Source of the DNA: an uncultured Acetatifactor sp.
GTDB taxonomy: Bacteria > Bacillota > Clostridia > Lachnospirales > Lachnospiraceae
DNA: 64,000 bases
Direction of reading: 5' to 3'
Assembly (NCBI GenBank): GCA_910584375.1
Contig: CAJUAH010000002.1
Location: 124,001-188,000, forward strand
Numbering within the stretch: the first letter of the stretch is position 1; each line of letters begins with the position of its first letter. Position numbers and translations under genes: made by a program. Positions 1 through 8,965 of this stretch are shown piece by piece. The notes under the pieces are model-generated. The model saw only the letters and a list, made by a program, of their open reading frames with translations, did not search any database and had not been told where the DNA came from.

Positions 1-969
1 CACGATCCAGATCAGCAGAACGCCGGACGGATAGAGCAAAAACAACATCTGGAACAGGGTCAGCAGCGCCAGAATATCCTCATATCCCCTTGCCACATTC
101 TCCCAATAGGGATATATGATGGCCTTGCCGTTCATGGAGCGGGTACCGAAGTCCAGCAGCAGACGCAGACGTTTTCCGATACTGTAGCGGGTACTGTTCT
201 CCAGTACCTCCACCTCCCGCTCCTGCTTGCCCAATTGTTCCCGCACATAGTTTAAGGCATACTGTCTCACCGGGTTGGGCATAACGATCTCAAAATGATT
301 GATCCCACCGCTGCTGCCATAGGCGGACAGCGTCTCATAGGACACAAAGACCCTGGGACCGTCCAGCCCTGCCGCCTCGTAGAGCTTGCCGCCAGGGCGC
401 TCCACCACGCCTATGACCATATGGGGCCTGCCCGAGATCGTCACCAGCATGCCCGCCACATCCACGGAGCCAAAGAGCTGCCACGCCGTCTCTCTGTCCA
501 GAATCACATAATCCTGCATCAGATCGTTGCCCGAAAAATAGGAACCGCTCAGGAGCCGCAGCTGATGAAACAGGAAAAAGTCGCCGCCTATCCCAAGCGC
601 GTCCGCCTGCACGCTGCCTTTGTCAGTGGACAGGGTGACCGTACCGTCCGCGCTGTAGGCGTCGGCCCACAGCCGCGCGCCGGGATTGGGCGAATCCAGT
701 TCGATGGACGCCTCTTTCAGCGCGTTATCCAGCGAATGCTCAAAGCTCTCTATGCTGTCCGGTGTGATGTCGGCGTTAGGCGAAAAGAAACAGCTCACCT
801 GGGCGACGCCTCCCTCGCTGCTCCAGCGCCGGGCAATGCGCTGCTCCGCCTGCGTTCCCGCCAGCAGAGCGATCACACCGGTCAGTAACAGAGATAGTAT
901 TGCGCAGATTCCGGCTGATAATCCAAGCTTTATCTGTTTTCCAGATAAAGATCGCAACCATTTTTTCAT
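1..969 (-). CDS. MacB/FtsX-like ABC transporter permease, truncated by the window edge
   Basis: The gene runs off the left edge; 323 codons from its ATG are visible. A short basic N-terminus (MKKWLRSLSGK) leads into one membrane helix at about residues 15-38. A large extracytoplasmic domain with a MacB periplasmic-core look follows (the stretch with VILDRETAWQLFGS and GRPHMVIGVVE is typical), and a second membrane segment begins near residue 300. This is the layout of FtsX/MacB permeases, which transmit ATP-driven motion to an adaptor instead of forming a classic channel. It lies 20 bases after the HlyD-like adaptor gene, so the two probably work together as a MacAB-type exporter. The ATPase is not in the window and may lie further left. 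The family is fairly sure, the substrate unknown. Confidence 0.75.
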   Translation of the reverse strand, partial: MKKWLRSLSGKQIKLGLSAGICAILSLLLTGVIALLAGTQAEQRIARRWSSEGGVAQVSCFFSPNADITPDSIESFEHSLDNALKEASIELDSPNPGARLWADAYSADGTVTLSTDKGSVQADALGIGGDFFLFHQLRLLSGSYFSGNDLMQDYVILDRETAWQLFGSVDVAGMLVTISGRPHMVIGVVERPGGKLYEAAGLDGPRVFVSYETLSAYGSSGGINHFEIVMPNPVRQYALNYVREQLGKQEREVEVLENSTRYSIGKRLRLLLDFGTRSMNGKAIIYPYWENVARGYEDILALLTLFQMLFLLYPSGVLLIWIV

Positions 970-989
970 AGATAATCCCTTCTGTCGCC

Positions 990-2642
990 TTAATTGTTCG
1001 CCAGACGCACCTGCTTACCGGCCTCCACAGGCTTGGTGGAGGTGGTGATCACATACGAATAGGACTCCACTGCACCGCTGATCGCCGATTTGGTGTCATC
1101 CGACGCCAATACTTCCACATCCACACGGGTCGCGAAGTATCTGGTGCCGATGGGCGAACTCTTGGAGGTGATGACCAGGATGAATTTGCCGTTATTGTCC
1201 TCGCGGATCGCGCTGTTGGGCACCGTCATATCATAGTTGGCGCTCTTCTGCCCTACAGACACGTTCAGCGATTGTCCCGCGATCACACCCTCGCCCGTCA
1301 CATCAAAGGTGAGCTGTTTGCTCTGCCCCGGGTTGTTGGGATCGGGCTTGATACTGGCCAGAGTCACCTGCACATCGTCATATCTCCAGGCATTCACAAG
1401 CTCTGCCTGGTCGCCCACGGATACCCGTGTAGCCTGCTGATTGGTGACAGAAAAACTCATGGTGTATCCCTTGCCCTCGGGCTGCATGGTAAATACGATG
1501 CCATCCGAAGGTGTCTCCACACCGGATTTTACATTGATGGAGGTGATCAGCCCGGAGATGGGAGCCGTCACCTCGTTACCCATGGTATTTGCGGCCAGCT
1601 TATCCACTTCAGCCTGAGCCTTATCCACATCTTTCTGCGCATTCTCAATCGCGTCTGTCAAACCGCTAAGCTCATAAGTAGCTTTGATATTATTGATCAA
1701 CTCGTCATAAACACTCTGAGTCAGGGTCTGATATTCCTTAGCGTTTTCAAGAGACAATTTTGCAAATGCCATAGCCTTGGCTAGATTATTATCTATATTC
1801 TCCGTAGCCTTTTTAGCGTTGGCCAAATTTAGCTCGGCTGTAGCCTTTTTGCTTTCCAGATTCGCGACGTTCTGCTGTGCCGACACACGCTGCCGCTGCA
1901 AATCAGCCAGCCTAGACGCATTACCGCCGCTCACGCTAATTGCTGCCTCTTCCACTCGTATCTGCGCATCCAAACTGTTAAGTAGGTTCTGCGCACTCGT
2001 AAGATCTCGGCTAGCTACATCTAATGCCGCCTCAGCATCCTTCACTGCCTTGAACGCTGCATTAATATCTTCGCTATAGGGGTTAAAATCAATCTGCCTC
2101 TGATAGATGGCAATCAAACTTTCCCACTCTTTCACTTTATCTTCGGCGGCATCATTCTGGTTTTTCGCAGCAATCACCTGACTCAGATAGCTGCTCACGG
2201 AATCGGTATTCCCAGCGTCCTGCATAATGGAAACATCATATTTTCCGCTTAACAATTCCATTTCAAAACTGTTTTGAGCATTTGCCAATGCTTTCTGTTT
2301 CTCCTCCAGAGCAGCTTTTGCGTCCTCTAATGGCTTACTGTCCCCTTCGGTCAGCGTACAGAGCACCTGTCCGGCCTCCACCTTGTCGCCCACTTTGACC
2401 TCCACGCTGGCAACCTCTCTGACCTCCTTGATCTTTACATTGTAGGGATCGCCGCTCTCCACGACGCCCATCCCCCTGATCTTGGCCGTAATGGAACCGT
2501 TCTCCACATACTGGGTCGCCACCTCGGGCAGGGAGTAGTTCTGGATCGTATTAGAGAAAAATGTTAAGATCAGCAGGATGATCAGAAAAACTATCGCTGC
2601 GTTTTTAACCCACTCTTTTCTCTTGGTTCCGTTCTCGTTCAT
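990..2642 (-). CDS. HlyD/MacA-like membrane fusion (adaptor) protein
   Basis: About 550 residues. An N-terminal signal anchor (about residues 14-31 of the mature frame) is followed by the first half of a lipoyl/barrel-sandwich domain (VKVGDKVEAGQVLCTL). A very long Ala/Glu/Lys-rich coiled coil occupies roughly residues 100-360, the second barrel half follows (EVTAPISGLITSINVKSG), and then a beta-barrel region. This is the adaptor architecture of tripartite or Gram-positive ABC exporters. The coiled coil is long for a MacA relative. The start is uncertain: an ATG four codons upstream (2654) sits only 1 base after AAAGGG, while the chosen ATG has a 13-base spacer. It sits between two sugar-type permease genes and the FtsX-like permease, which suggests one operon. 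Confidence 0.8.
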   Translation of the reverse strand: MNENGTKRKEWVKNAAIVFLIILLILTFFSNTIQNYSLPEVATQYVENGSITAKIRGMGVVESGDPYNVKIKEVREVASVEVKVGDKVEAGQVLCTLTEGDSKPLEDAKAALEEKQKALANAQNSFEMELLSGKYDVSIMQDAGNTDSVSSYLSQVIAAKNQNDAAEDKVKEWESLIAIYQRQIDFNPYSEDINAAFKAVKDAEAALDVASRDLTSAQNLLNSLDAQIRVEEAAISVSGGNASRLADLQRQRVSAQQNVANLESKKATAELNLANAKKATENIDNNLAKAMAFAKLSLENAKEYQTLTQSVYDELINNIKATYELSGLTDAIENAQKDVDKAQAEVDKLAANTMGNEVTAPISGLITSINVKSGVETPSDGIVFTMQPEGKGYTMSFSVTNQQATRVSVGDQAELVNAWRYDDVQVTLASIKPDPNNPGQSKQLTFDVTGEGVIAGQSLNVSVGQKSANYDMTVPNSAIREDNNGKFILVITSKSSPIGTRYFATRVDVEVLASDDTKSAISGAVESYSYVITTSTKPVEAGKQVRLANN

Positions 2643-2676
2643 CGTTATAACCATACCCTTTCTATATTGAAGTTCT

Positions 2677-3633
2677 CTAACCCTTTACACCGCCCTGATA
2701 AGTGATACCGTCCACCAGATATTCTTCCCCGTACAAAAAGACCAGCAGACCGGGAACCATATAGATCGTCGCCACGGCAAAGGCCAGACCTATCTCCCCG
2801 GCGTTAATCTTGCTCAGGAACACCGACAACGGATGCATCTCCGCGTCCGCCAGCAGGATCAAAGGCTGTTCCACCATGTTCCAGTAGTCGATGAACACCA
2901 GGATCGCCGCCGAAGCGATGGCTCCCTTACACAGTGGAAAACAGACTTTTGCAAAAATCTGCCACTCTCCCGCGCCGTCTATCTGCGCCGCCTCCACCAG
3001 TGAGACGGGGATACGCCGCATGAACTTTGTCAGCAAAAATACCGCAAAGGGAGAAAATATGCCCGGCAGCCAGATCGCCCACCTGGTATCCAGAATATTC
3101 AGCCAGTCGGACACCAGATAGTTGGGCACCAGCGTCACCTGGTAAGGCATCAACATCAATATGATATACAGGAAAAAGATAATCTCCCTGATCTTTCCCC
3201 GGTATCTGGCAAATCCGTAGGAGGCCAGCGTGGCCACCGTCAGCTGGAAGACCACGATGGGGCCCACCAGAATCACCGAATTCCAGAACTTCAGCAGATA
3301 TTCCGGACTCTTGAACAACACGGTCACGTACTGGCTGAAGGAAACCATATCCGGTATGAATTTCAGATTCACCTTCTCCGAGATATACACCTTGCCGCCG
3401 GAGGAGGTGGTGGCAAACACCATACCGTAATTGGAACTGATCTCCGACGAGGACATAAAGGAGTTGGTGATGGTCAGCACAATGGGCATCAGGAACAGTA
3501 TCGCAAAAAAGGCCGCGAACAAAGTGCCAAAACCTCGCTTGGTAAGAGACCAGGTCCGGCGTCTCTTCGCCGCCTTTCTGACCTTGACCAGTTCCTCCTC
3601 CCAGGGCTGCAGGGGTTTCTTTGGCTTGCTCAT
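2677..3633 (-). CDS. CUT1-type carbohydrate ABC transporter permease (MalG-like)
   Basis: A 318-residue inner-membrane protein with six predicted membrane helices. It has the cytoplasmic EAA loop that docks on the ATPase (EAAQIDGAGEWQIFAKVCFP, about residues 215-235), as expected for the second permease of a CUT1 sugar importer. The first ~30 residues are unusually basic and charged. The extracytoplasmic loop after helix 1 is enlarged compared with a typical MalG (about residues 58-105, containing SSNYGMVFATTSSGGKVYIS), which could be a contact with the unusual binding protein encoded upstream. Its start overlaps the stop of the preceding permease by 4 bases (ATGA), so translation is probably coupled. 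No ATPase is encoded nearby, and a shared MsmX-type ATPase is the usual solution in Firmicutes. Confidence 0.85.
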   Translation of the reverse strand: MSKPKKPLQPWEEELVKVRKAAKRRRTWSLTKRGFGTLFAAFFAILFLMPIVLTITNSFMSSSEISSNYGMVFATTSSGGKVYISEKVNLKFIPDMVSFSQYVTVLFKSPEYLLKFWNSVILVGPIVVFQLTVATLASYGFARYRGKIREIIFFLYIILMLMPYQVTLVPNYLVSDWLNILDTRWAIWLPGIFSPFAVFLLTKFMRRIPVSLVEAAQIDGAGEWQIFAKVCFPLCKGAIASAAILVFIDYWNMVEQPLILLADAEMHPLSVFLSKINAGEIGLAFAVATIYMVPGLLVFLYGEEYLVDGITYQGGVKG

Positions 3634-4535
3634 CCCTCCACATCCTTTCCGAAGTAATTTTCCACGATGAACAGCAGGCCGATGATAATCACCATCGCAA
3701 TGGACATCAGCACAGCCGCCGAGGAGAGTTTCTGATAGTCAAGTCTCTGGAAAGTATTGTTCATGAAAGTCTGCAGCATATAGATACTATCCACGGGATA
3801 GTCTCCTGTCAGCAAATAAATCTCACGGAATACTTTAAAGGAATTGATCAGGGACATGATCGTCACAAACAGTATCGTGGAAGACAGATACCGTATCTTT
3901 ATGTGGAAAAACGTCTGCAGCGCCGACGCGCTCTCCATGCGGGCCACCTCCAGGATATCCTTGGGGATGCTGGACAGAGCCGCCATGAACAGGATCATGT
4001 TGTATCCCAGATTCTTCCACAGGAACAATATGGTCAGCACCACCCTGCCCAGATAAGACTTGAACCAGTCGATGGGGCCTCCCCCAAACATGGCCAGCAT
4101 ATCGTTAGCCACTCCGTTATAGTGAAACAGCACCTGCCAGATCAGCACCACCGATGCCACAGGCACCATCATGGGGGTCAGAAAAAACGTCCGAAACTGG
4201 CTCTTAAACGGAATCTTGGATTCCAGCAGAATAGCCAGCAGCAGAGACAGCACCACTGCCAGAGGCACCGACATGGCGGCAAACTTGACCGTATTGGACA
4301 CGGCCGTGCGAAACGCCGCGTTCCCTATGATATTTTTAAAATTATCTAAAAAAACAAACTCACGGCTGATCGGATTATCAACCATTGCATAATAGATGAT
4401 AACCATAAAAGGGATTACAAAAAAGGTCATTACCCCCAGAAAGCTGGGGGCTATAAACAGCCCCGAGCTTCTCTTTACCCTCTTTATCCGTTTCCCCAAT
4501 GCGGTATGGGGATTTTTGCGCTTAAACTTCTTCAA
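3630..4535 (-). CDS. CUT1-type carbohydrate ABC transporter permease (MalF/UgpA-like)
   Basis: A 301-residue membrane protein with a basic N-terminus and six predicted membrane helices. Its EAA loop (EVARMESASALQTFFHIKIR, about residues 200-220) has Met-Glu-Ser in place of the usual Asp-Gly, so it departs from the consensus at the central Gly. It follows the solute-binding gene by 14 bases and overlaps the MalG-like gene by 4. This is the standard order (binding protein, MalF-like, MalG-like) of a CUT1 importer. The substrate cannot be told from sequence; oligosaccharides are usual for the family, but the atypical partner proteins here leave this open. Confidence 0.85.
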   Translation of the reverse strand: MKKFKRKNPHTALGKRIKRVKRSSGLFIAPSFLGVMTFFVIPFMVIIYYAMVDNPISREFVFLDNFKNIIGNAAFRTAVSNTVKFAAMSVPLAVVLSLLLAILLESKIPFKSQFRTFFLTPMMVPVASVVLIWQVLFHYNGVANDMLAMFGGGPIDWFKSYLGRVVLTILFLWKNLGYNMILFMAALSSIPKDILEVARMESASALQTFFHIKIRYLSSTILFVTIMSLINSFKVFREIYLLTGDYPVDSIYMLQTFMNNTFQRLDYQKLSSAAVLMSIAMVIIIGLLFIVENYFGKDVEG

Positions 4536-4549
4536 GGCCTTTAGCCTCC

Positions 4550-6862
4550 TTAGCTGTTCTCACTGATATAAGTCTGCACGCGGCTCTGGATCACCCCGGC
4601 TACATCCTTGGCGCTCTTCTGTCCCTCAAAGTAGCCCTGCGCCTCCTCCGAGATAATACTGAGTACGGTCTCGTCGTTGTTGGAGGCCGCCACCGCGCTG
4701 TCTATCAGATCCCGCACCGCCTGTACCTGCTCCGGTGTGGCGGCATAGATCTCCGCCTCCCAGTCATCATAACCCCAGGTAGTCTTGGGCCATATCATGG
4801 GTTCGCCGTTCTCGTCCAGCATGATTTCGCCGTTCTCGTCGTAGGAGCCGTTTTCCTTCATGGCCAGCGCAAAGGTTTCCTCCAGCATATCCTTGCGGAT
4901 AGGGAACCCGTTTCTATATCCAAATTCCTGCACAGGCTCATACTGCAGCAGGGACTCGATAAAGCTCCACGCGCCGTCGGCATGCTTGCTCTTGGTGGTA
5001 ATGGCATAACAGTTTTCCCCGTTGATGCGGTTGCCGTTGCTGCCGTCCACCGTGGGATACCCGATAAAAGTGACCGGCTCATTGAACATCATGGAATACA
5101 TCTGCATCTGATCCATCTCACCGATACTGACATCGTTCAGCAGAATCTTTCCATCCGAGATCTGTTTGGGAAAGCTCTCTCCCTCCCGGTCCCACTCCGT
5201 CTCCGCGTCAAAGGTATTGCAGAACTCCAGGACATCCAGAAAATCCTGACTCTCAAAATTACATGTTCCGGCATTGTAATCTATAAAAGCCTCGCTGCTG
5301 TATTGCAGACAGGTACTCAGCATACTGCTCTTGCTGGAATAATTTAACAGTTTGGCGTCCGGATACTGGTTTGCGAACTCCATGACGTCCTTGATGGTCC
5401 AGCTGGTGCGGTCGCCCAGTTGAGAGGTGCGTCCCATAATCGTCGAAATGCGGAAATCGGTGGGGATGCACACCAGCGTGCCGTCAAAAGTATAAGCGTC
5501 CAGCACGGACTCCATCAAATCCCCCCTCTTCACGGAGCTGCTCTCCAGATAGGGGGCCAGATCCAGCAGCAGACCCTTGGACACATAGGAACTGGTGTTG
5601 CTGTTGGACAGATCGATGATATCCGGGCAGTTGCTGCTGGTGATGGCGTTGTTCAGCGCCGTCACGGCATCCTGGTACTTGGTCTCCGTCCACTCGGTGG
5701 TATCGTCAAAATATGTAATGATCCGCACCTTGTAGGCGTCGCTCTTTTTGTTAAAGTTAACTACCGCCTCCTGCAAATTCTGATCGCTCCACATGGTTGC
5801 CAGGGTGATGATCTCCTTCTGGGTCACCTTGGCGGCCTCCGTTTTGGTCAGATAGGCCAGCTCCTGGGTATTGCTGGCCCAGTTACTGGACAGCACGGCA
5901 ATCCTTCCGTCCTCCAGCGTCTGAATCATCTGCACATAACTGCCGTTGATATCGCAGTCCGTCCAGGTGAGGATCTCCTCGGTGGTCTCAGTCTCCAGAT
6001 CATATTTCCAGAGCCTGGAGCCGTCGTTGACCAGCAGGCCGCCGTCCGGCGTGGAGATCAGGGAACCGCTGTTGTAGGAGGAGGGCAGGCCGTTGTGGGT
6101 CTTGCCCAGCGCCTTGTTCGCCAGATCCACCTCCAGGCACTCCATACCCGCGCCGTTGCCGTATCGAGTGATCAGAACCGTCCCATTCGACGCCACACCC
6201 ATGGCGCTGATCCAGTCAGAGCCGGTGTCAATCTTGGCCAGCAGCGCGCCTTCCGCGTCCAGCACGACGATAAAGGAGTTGCCACTGTTCATACCGCCGC
6301 CGCTCACATTCAAATAGACCCTGCCCTCCGGATCCACCACCGCCGACTGGGCATAGGAGCTGTCGCTCCCCTCCAGTTTCATCGCCTCGGTGATATCCTG
6401 CTCCAGCAGTTTATTGCCCTCGGGATCAAATTTCATCATATAGTATGACTGACTGTAATTGCCATTCTCGTCCGACTTGGACGCGCTCATCAGGCAGATA
6501 ATATTATTGTCCTGATCAAATTGCAGACCGCCCATGGGATAAGAATAGTCCGATCCCTCAATCTTCAGATCCAGCGGCATCTCCTTCTTTTCCCCTGTGG
6601 TCAGATTCTGACAGTAATACTTCTGCCCGCCCTCCCCGGTCTCCTCGTCATAGCTATAGACCGAATAATACAGATTCTCTCCCCGCAGCACAGGCTCGTT
6701 CATGCTATCCTCGCCCTCCTGAGGCGTCAGATCCACAAACTCGGGGACATAGACAAACCCTTCGACCTGCTGTTCGTCTTCTCCCCCGCCGCAGGCCGTC
6801 AAGGTCAGCGCCGCCGCCAGGGCAAGCGCCAATATACTTTTAATACCGACTTTTCTTCTCAT
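4550..6862 (-). CDS. Extracellular solute-binding lipoprotein with N-terminal propeller-like half
   Basis: A 770-residue lipoprotein. The start is set by AGGAGG 6 bases before an ATG. A longer frame reaches 6889, but that upstream ATG lies just before the ribosome site. The signal peptide ends in a lipobox LTAC with Cys24 as the lipidated residue. Residues ~40-370 hold repeated strand-rich segments of the type G-N-x-Y-x-x-DxEGN/xxDPEGR, typical of a beta-propeller-like fold. Residues ~390-770 match SBP_bac_1 family binding proteins (NFNKKSDAYKVRI, CPDIIDLSN, AITTKSKHADGAWSFIESLL). Such proteins are usually 420-550 residues, so this one carries an extra domain of about 350. It is first in a cluster with two permeases, an HlyD-like adaptor and an FtsX-like permease. 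Ligand unknown. Confidence 0.85.
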   Translation of the reverse strand: MRRKVGIKSILALALAAALTLTACGGGEDEQQVEGFVYVPEFVDLTPQEGEDSMNEPVLRGENLYYSVYSYDEETGEGGQKYYCQNLTTGEKKEMPLDLKIEGSDYSYPMGGLQFDQDNNIICLMSASKSDENGNYSQSYYMMKFDPEGNKLLEQDITEAMKLEGSDSSYAQSAVVDPEGRVYLNVSGGGMNSGNSFIVVLDAEGALLAKIDTGSDWISAMGVASNGTVLITRYGNGAGMECLEVDLANKALGKTHNGLPSSYNSGSLISTPDGGLLVNDGSRLWKYDLETETTEEILTWTDCDINGSYVQMIQTLEDGRIAVLSSNWASNTQELAYLTKTEAAKVTQKEIITLATMWSDQNLQEAVVNFNKKSDAYKVRIITYFDDTTEWTETKYQDAVTALNNAITSSNCPDIIDLSNSNTSSYVSKGLLLDLAPYLESSSVKRGDLMESVLDAYTFDGTLVCIPTDFRISTIMGRTSQLGDRTSWTIKDVMEFANQYPDAKLLNYSSKSSMLSTCLQYSSEAFIDYNAGTCNFESQDFLDVLEFCNTFDAETEWDREGESFPKQISDGKILLNDVSIGEMDQMQMYSMMFNEPVTFIGYPTVDGSNGNRINGENCYAITTKSKHADGAWSFIESLLQYEPVQEFGYRNGFPIRKDMLEETFALAMKENGSYDENGEIMLDENGEPMIWPKTTWGYDDWEAEIYAATPEQVQAVRDLIDSAVAASNNDETVLSIISEEAQGYFEGQKSAKDVAGVIQSRVQTYISENS

Positions 6863-6947
6863 ATACTCCTCCTTTCCATAAAAAACCAAGAGGCCGTAGG
6901 AAAATCCGTTCCCCGGTTTTTATGGAGAATAAACTTATCACCAATAC

Positions 6948-6976
6948 AGTATAACACAGATGTATACAAAATGTAT
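6948..6976 (-). promoter_or_regulatory. Probable promoter of the solute-binding/permease cluster
   Basis: On the minus strand a good -10 hexamer, TATACT (6953-6948), lies about 90 bases before the lipoprotein start. At the 17-base position there is only a weak -35 (ATACAT, 6976-6971). The weak -35 and the inverted repeat that begins there suggest the promoter needs an activator; this is inference. Confidence 0.45.
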
Positions 6977-7005
6977 CTTAAGACTTCATGAATAATTCTT
7001 AAGAT
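6975..7005. promoter_or_regulatory. Inverted repeat ATCTTAAGA-N13-TCTTAAGAT
   Basis: Two perfect 9-base arms (6975-6983 and 6997-7005), each containing the self-palindrome CTTAAG, are separated by 13 bases. The element lies between the CPBP protease stop and the -10 of the transport cluster and touches the -35 position. It may be an operator for a dimeric regulator of the transport genes, or a weak hairpin ending the protease transcript. There is no U-run, which favours the operator reading. Confidence 0.4.
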
Positions 7006-7015
7006 TTATTTACAA

Positions 7016-7906
7016 TTACGCAATATCTGGTTCACCTTCCACCGTGGGAAGACCGTTCAGCACCATGACCGCCGCCACCAGGGCGATCCCCGCCGCGCCG
7101 ATCACACAGCACCAGAGCAGGCTTTCCTCCGGGATCCAGGCATAGAGCGCGCCGTCAAACAGCGTGGACATGCCGTTGAATACCAGATGCGCCAGCATAC
7201 CGGGAATCACGCTGCGGTATCTCTGGCACAGATATCCCAGCGCCAGGCCGATGATAAACGCATAAATTCCCTGCACCAGGTTCATATGATACAGGCCAAA
7301 CAACAGCGCCTGAAAGATATTGGCGATCCAGAAAGCCGCTTTGGCATTCTTCATGCCGCTGACCGCCCTGCGGGCATAGTAAAAAACCACGCCCCTGAAT
7401 ATCAGCTCCTCGCCCAGCGGAGCCAGGATAACCGCCGCCGCGTTGGCCCAGGGGCTGACACCCAGGCCCGCCGTCTCCATCAGTTGATTATAGGATTCCA
7501 ATGCCTGGGGAACCGCGATGTTGACAGAAAGCAGCAGACAGTTAATCCCATAGTTCAGACCTGCCGCGATCACCACCACCACTACCAGCGTCCGGGGAGC
7601 GAACGCCCTCCCGGCCACCTCCCGGCTGATCCTGGGTCTGCCGCAGCCAAAGTAATACCACGGGATATATACGAACAGCAGCAATATACCCGCCACCACC
7701 ATCACAATGCCTGTGATTTGTCCCAGTCCGCTCATCAACTCCGCCGCCATATCCGCCTGCCCTATACCGGCCTGCGCCGCCTTAATACCCTGAGCCACGC
7801 CGTATACTATCGACACTGCCACAGCGCATACGATCTGTACGCATATCGCGCTCACAAACGCACACACCCCCAGGCCCATCCAGCCCGCTCTCTTACCTTT
7901 GCTCAT
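7016..7906 (-). CDS. CPBP-family intramembrane glutamic endopeptidase (Abi/CAAX-like)
   Basis: A 296-residue polytopic membrane protein with about seven or eight helices. All the family's membrane motifs are visible: EExxxR as EELIFR (near residue 165), FxxxH as FGLYH (near residue 203) and HxxxN as HLVFN (near residue 240). These supply the catalytic Glu and His of the type II CAAX/bacteriocin-processing family. Members cleave membrane-anchored or prenylated substrates, or give immunity to peptide bacteriocins; which applies here cannot be read. It is a single gene, preceded by the tsf terminator and followed by the transport cluster's regulatory region. Confidence 0.85.
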   Translation of the reverse strand: MSKGKRAGWMGLGVCAFVSAICVQIVCAVAVSIVYGVAQGIKAAQAGIGQADMAAELMSGLGQITGIVMVVAGILLLFVYIPWYYFGCGRPRISREVAGRAFAPRTLVVVVVIAAGLNYGINCLLLSVNIAVPQALESYNQLMETAGLGVSPWANAAAVILAPLGEELIFRGVVFYYARRAVSGMKNAKAAFWIANIFQALLFGLYHMNLVQGIYAFIIGLALGYLCQRYRSVIPGMLAHLVFNGMSTLFDGALYAWIPEESLLWCCVIGAAGIALVAAVMVLNGLPTVEGEPDIA

Positions 7907-7950
7907 ATTCTTCCGTTCCTTTCTATCTATAGCAATAGAAGTATAACAAT

Positions 7951-7991
7951 AAAAGCAGAGCGAAATCTGCCTGAGATTTCTTTCTGCTTTT
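7951..7991 (-). terminator. Rho-independent terminator after tsf
   Basis: Arms AAAGCAGA and TCTGCTTT, with an inner pair GAAATCT/AGATTTC, form a long hairpin just past the tsf stop. On the minus strand it is followed by a U-rich run (TTTTATTGTTATAC). It should end the rpsB-tsf transcript before the CPBP gene. The flanking A and T runs could also let it act from the other side. Confidence 0.8.
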
Positions 7992-8015
7992 ATCCATTGT
8001 TCTTATCCGCGCCGC

Positions 8016-8954
8016 CTATTTACCCATCTGCGCGGCAACCTCTGCCGCAAAGTCTTCGTTCTTTTTCTCCAGCCCTTCGCCGGTCTCGAAACGTACAAAT
8101 CTCCTGATCTTCAGATCCGCACTGTTTTCCCTGGCTACCTGCGCCACATACTGAGATACCGTCTGTTTGCCGTCCTCCGCCTTGACATACACCTGCTCCA
8201 ACAGGCATACCTCTTTCAGTTCCTTCTTAAGACGTCCTTCCACAGCGCCCTCAATCACTTTCTCAGGCTTGCCGGCCATCTTGGGATCCTGCTCAATCTG
8301 CGCGGCAATAATCTCTCTCTCATGGGCTTTAAACTCCTCGGATACCTCCTCGGTAGCCACATACTTGGGATTTAACGCAGCCACCTGCATGGCCAGATTG
8401 GTCAGCGCCTCCTTCACCGCGTCGTTCACCACATTGGTCTCGGCCTCGACGATAACGCCGATGCGGCCGCCGCCATGCACATAGGATACCACGCAGCCAT
8501 TTTCAGCCACTACCTTTTCAAATCTGCGGATGCTCAGTTTCTCGCCGATCACGGCAATCTTATCCACCAGAGCCTCCTGTACGGTCTTACCCGCCTCCGC
8601 GCTCCACTGCTCGGCAAGAAACGCCTCCATGTCAGCCGCGTCGGATTCCACAGCCTGGGCGGCGACCGCCTCCACAAACTGCTGGAATGTCTCGTTCTTG
8701 GCGACAAAGTCGGTCTCGGAGTTGACCTCCACCACGGCCGCCACCGTATCGCCCTTGACAGCGATGCGGCAAATGCCCTCCGCCGCGATCCTGCCTTCCT
8801 TCTTCACTGCCTTTGCCTGGCCGCTCTTGCGCAGTACCTCCACGGCCTCGTCCATATTTCCGCCCGTCTCGTTCAGGGCTTTTTTACAATCCATCATACC
8901 TGCGCCTGTCATCTCGCGCAGTTCCTTTACCATTGATGCGGTAATCTCTGCCAT
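8016..8954 (-). CDS. tsf: Translation elongation factor Ts
   Basis: A 312-residue cytosolic nucleotide exchange factor that recycles EF-Tu-GDP to EF-Tu-GTP. An N-terminal UBA-like domain carries signature 1 (ELREMTGAGMMDCKKAL, residues ~11-27) and is followed by signature 2 (VEVNSETDFVAKNETF, near residue 80). Two dimerisation-type core repeats and a C-terminal helical module ending in QMGK follow. GGAGG precedes the ATG by 5 bases. It lies 11 bases after rpsB and is co-transcribed with it, the near-universal bacterial arrangement; a terminator follows. Identification is secure. Confidence 0.98.
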   Translation of the reverse strand: MAEITASMVKELREMTGAGMMDCKKALNETGGNMDEAVEVLRKSGQAKAVKKEGRIAAEGICRIAVKGDTVAAVVEVNSETDFVAKNETFQQFVEAVAAQAVESDAADMEAFLAEQWSAEAGKTVQEALVDKIAVIGEKLSIRRFEKVVAENGCVVSYVHGGGRIGVIVEAETNVVNDAVKEALTNLAMQVAALNPKYVATEEVSEEFKAHEREIIAAQIEQDPKMAGKPEKVIEGAVEGRLKKELKEVCLLEQVYVKAEDGKQTVSQYVAQVARENSADLKIRRFVRFETGEGLEKKNEDFAAEVAAQMGK

Positions 8955-8965
8955 ATTATCCTCCT

